DNA from: Cryptomeria japonica
Lineage: Eukaryota; Streptophyta; Pinopsida; Cupressales; Cupressaceae
Direction: 5' to 3'
DNA: 62,000 bases
Assembly (NCBI RefSeq): GCF_030272615.1
Contig: NC_081414.1
Span: forward strand, 49,693,136 to 49,755,135
Position 1 is the first letter of the stretch; the number at the start of each line of letters is the position of its first letter. A program made the position numbers and the translations under genes. Of this stretch, positions 60,601 through 62,000 are shown in pieces. The notes beneath the pieces were generated by a model that searched no databases, had not been told where the DNA came from, and was given only the letters and a program-made list of their open reading frames with translations.

Positions 60601-61698
60601 TGTATCATCACCTATGTAAATGTGAGGTACCTTAGATGGCTCCAATGAAGAAAACTGCTCCTTTGTAGAACCCATGTGATATGAGGCACCTGAGTCAAGT
60701 ATCCATTGCTGTGAAGAACCTGTTGTAGCCACAAATGCTTGCCCTTTTCCCTTAGACTTGGAGGAAGTGGAAGGAGATGAATCCTTCTTTGTGTAGGTGG
60801 ATGGCAAGTTGATGTTGTTTTTCTTGAGAAGATTGGTTAACTCATCAACTTGCTTTGCGTGGCATCGATGCTCATCATGACCATACTTCTTGCAATATGC
60901 ACAAGTTGGTTTATCCTTCTTAGGTGGTGTCCCCTTCTTGGAAGAGGATGAAAAATTGCCTTGTGATGGAGAGGATGATTGTCCTTTTTCCTGGTGTGGC
61001 TTAGACTTGGATTGCTTCTTCTTCTTGTTGGAATCTTTGCCTTGACTTCCTTGATTCCTTTGATTAGCCACCAAAGCCTTGGACTTTGAAGACTTGAGAA
61101 ACCCCATGTTCAACAACTTAGATTGTTCCAATATCAACATTTCTGTGAAAGCATCAAATGAAGGCATAACATAAGAACTCCCCACTGTCAAACGATGAGT
61201 TTGGAAGCTAGATACAAATGTTGCATATTCTGGTGCAAGCTTGTCCAACAAGTTGAATATCAACTGAGCATCCTTTTTGTCAATTCCACAATCCTTAAGC
61301 TTTGCTCTTAGCTCATTTGCTTTGGTAACATAATCTTGGATTATATCAAAACTCTTGGGATCTAAGTTGGTGAGCTCATTGTCAATCTGATAGCCTCTGA
61401 TTTCATCAACTTGTCCATATAATTTTTGAAACACATCCCAAGCCTCTTTGATTGTTTTACACTTCTCAATGTGAAAAATGAGGTCATCTGATACATACTT
61501 GCGTAAGGTTCCAAGAGCCATGCAATTCTTCGTGAGGCATTCTAATTGAGCAATTGGATCAGCCTTAGGATCAGGTGGTGCTGTTATTGTTCCATCTATG
61601 TAGTGTGTGAGACCCTTTTCCATTAATTTACTCCATACTTTAATTTTCCATGATGCATAATTATGTGGAATTAAAGGTGGAAACTTATTAGGACTCAT
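57689..61698 (-). pseudogene. Copia E gag-pol polyprotein, nearly complete but broken
   Basis: The ATG at 61698 (MSPNKFPPLIPHNYASWKIK) is chosen over an upstream in-frame ATG because gag similarity starts here. Gag has a knuckle CAYCKKYGHDEHRC at residues about 266-279. The protease is WILDSGASYHM (about 333-343). Integrase has LWHERFGHLNYHYL with CSGCSMGK, HSDVGG (about 529), RTDNGREY (about 594) and GVAERKNRT (about 630): all catalytic residues are present. The frame is clean for about 850 codons to 59137, then shifts. RT continues EYSSLMRNNTWDLVHLPKGR, VHQMDVKRSFLHGDLDEEIY and LYIDDLIIIGS (58650). About 17 codons (the YGLKQAPRAW region) are deleted near 58760. RNase H has YTDSDWAGDLDDRKS and ALSSTEAEYRG, ending near 57689 after a TGA at 57736. 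Confidence 0.9.
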
Positions 61699-62000
61699 TG
61701 CAACAAAAATGGAAAGAGCACAAAGAGAGGCACAATCACACAAGACACCCCCCCAAATTCACTCAATCAAAGAACCCCCCCCAAATGTGATGATTTTGGC
61801 ACTTTATAAGTAGTGCGTATACAATGGGCCACTTGCAAAAAATGGCAAAGTGGACTTCTGATTACAATTTTACAACTGCCTCAATAAGGCCAAAAGAGTC
61901 TTAAACTGATAATGCAAGAGATCTAACTAAGATCCAAGCAATTTACAAGTACCTAATAGGCCAAATAAGACCAATATCTGAAAGTACAATTTCCACTCAA
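61699..62000 (-). other. Copia E leader / unresolved right edge
   Basis: Two C runs (61746-61753, 61775-61783) and AT-rich DNA. No primer binding site or LTR end was found, so the leader is long, rearranged or hit by another insertion. Confidence 0.4.

Larger units (their letters stand above)
56976..62000 (-). mobile_element. Ty1/copia element E, running off the right edge
   Basis: 3' LTR 56976-57419, PPT, then a minus-strand gag-pol (61698-57689). The 5' LTR and PBS are not in the window. Its protein is only distantly like copia A/C, so it is a different lineage. It sits outside the LINE. Confidence 0.85.

Overview
This is nuclear DNA of a seed plant with a large, repeat-filled genome, possibly a gymnosperm. 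The species call is only an inference, from plant L1-type LINE and Ty1/copia families, very long LTRs and deep nesting of insertions. Only one host gene is recognisable. It is the 5' end of a minus-strand cyclin-T gene (positions 1-1202: TATA box, 5' UTR, two short coding exons with consensus splice sites), which runs off the left edge.

Nearly everything from about 2130 to 56200 is one old plant L1-like LINE of roughly 7 kb that later insertions have stretched to about 54 kb. ORF1 is split at 3374/22455 by a minus-strand Ty1/copia element (copia A, 3375-22454). Copia A is itself split at 6086-17835 by a Ty3/gypsy-like non-autonomous element that carries a gag-like ORF and an antisense plant-mobile-domain ORF. 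ORF2 is split inside its reverse transcriptase by a 26.2-kb DNA transposon (26744-52936). That transposon has terminal inverted repeats beginning GGGTAAGTGCACCAAGAT and a 4-bp TTAC target duplication. Removing it restores the LINE reading frame exactly.

The DNA transposon (about 11 kb once its own passengers are removed) is the most unusual object here. It holds two convergent multi-exon genes: a plus-strand gene of unknown function (27092-29978) and a minus-strand DDE-type transposase (exons between 50844 and 32825, with matching splice phases). Clusters of 18-32-bp palindromes lie just inside both ends, and a 358-bp tandem repeat lies between the genes. I cannot place it in a named superfamily. 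Its transposase gene is interrupted by a plus-strand copia (copia C, 35138-50300, same family as copia A, perfect ATATC duplication). Copia C's 5' LTR is in turn interrupted by a minus-strand non-autonomous copia (copia D, 35330-43204) that has gag remnants, no pol, and a long coiled-coil cargo ORF.

Right of the LINE are about 0.8 kb of AT-rich non-coding DNA and then another minus-strand Ty1/copia element of a different family (copia E, 56976 to beyond 62000), with a nearly complete but broken gag-pol. Every mobile-element gene carries stops, frameshifts or small deletions, so none looks able to move by itself now. The nesting gives a relative order: LINE, then copia A and the DNA transposon; then the gypsy element in copia A, and copia C in the DNA transposon; then copia D in copia C.
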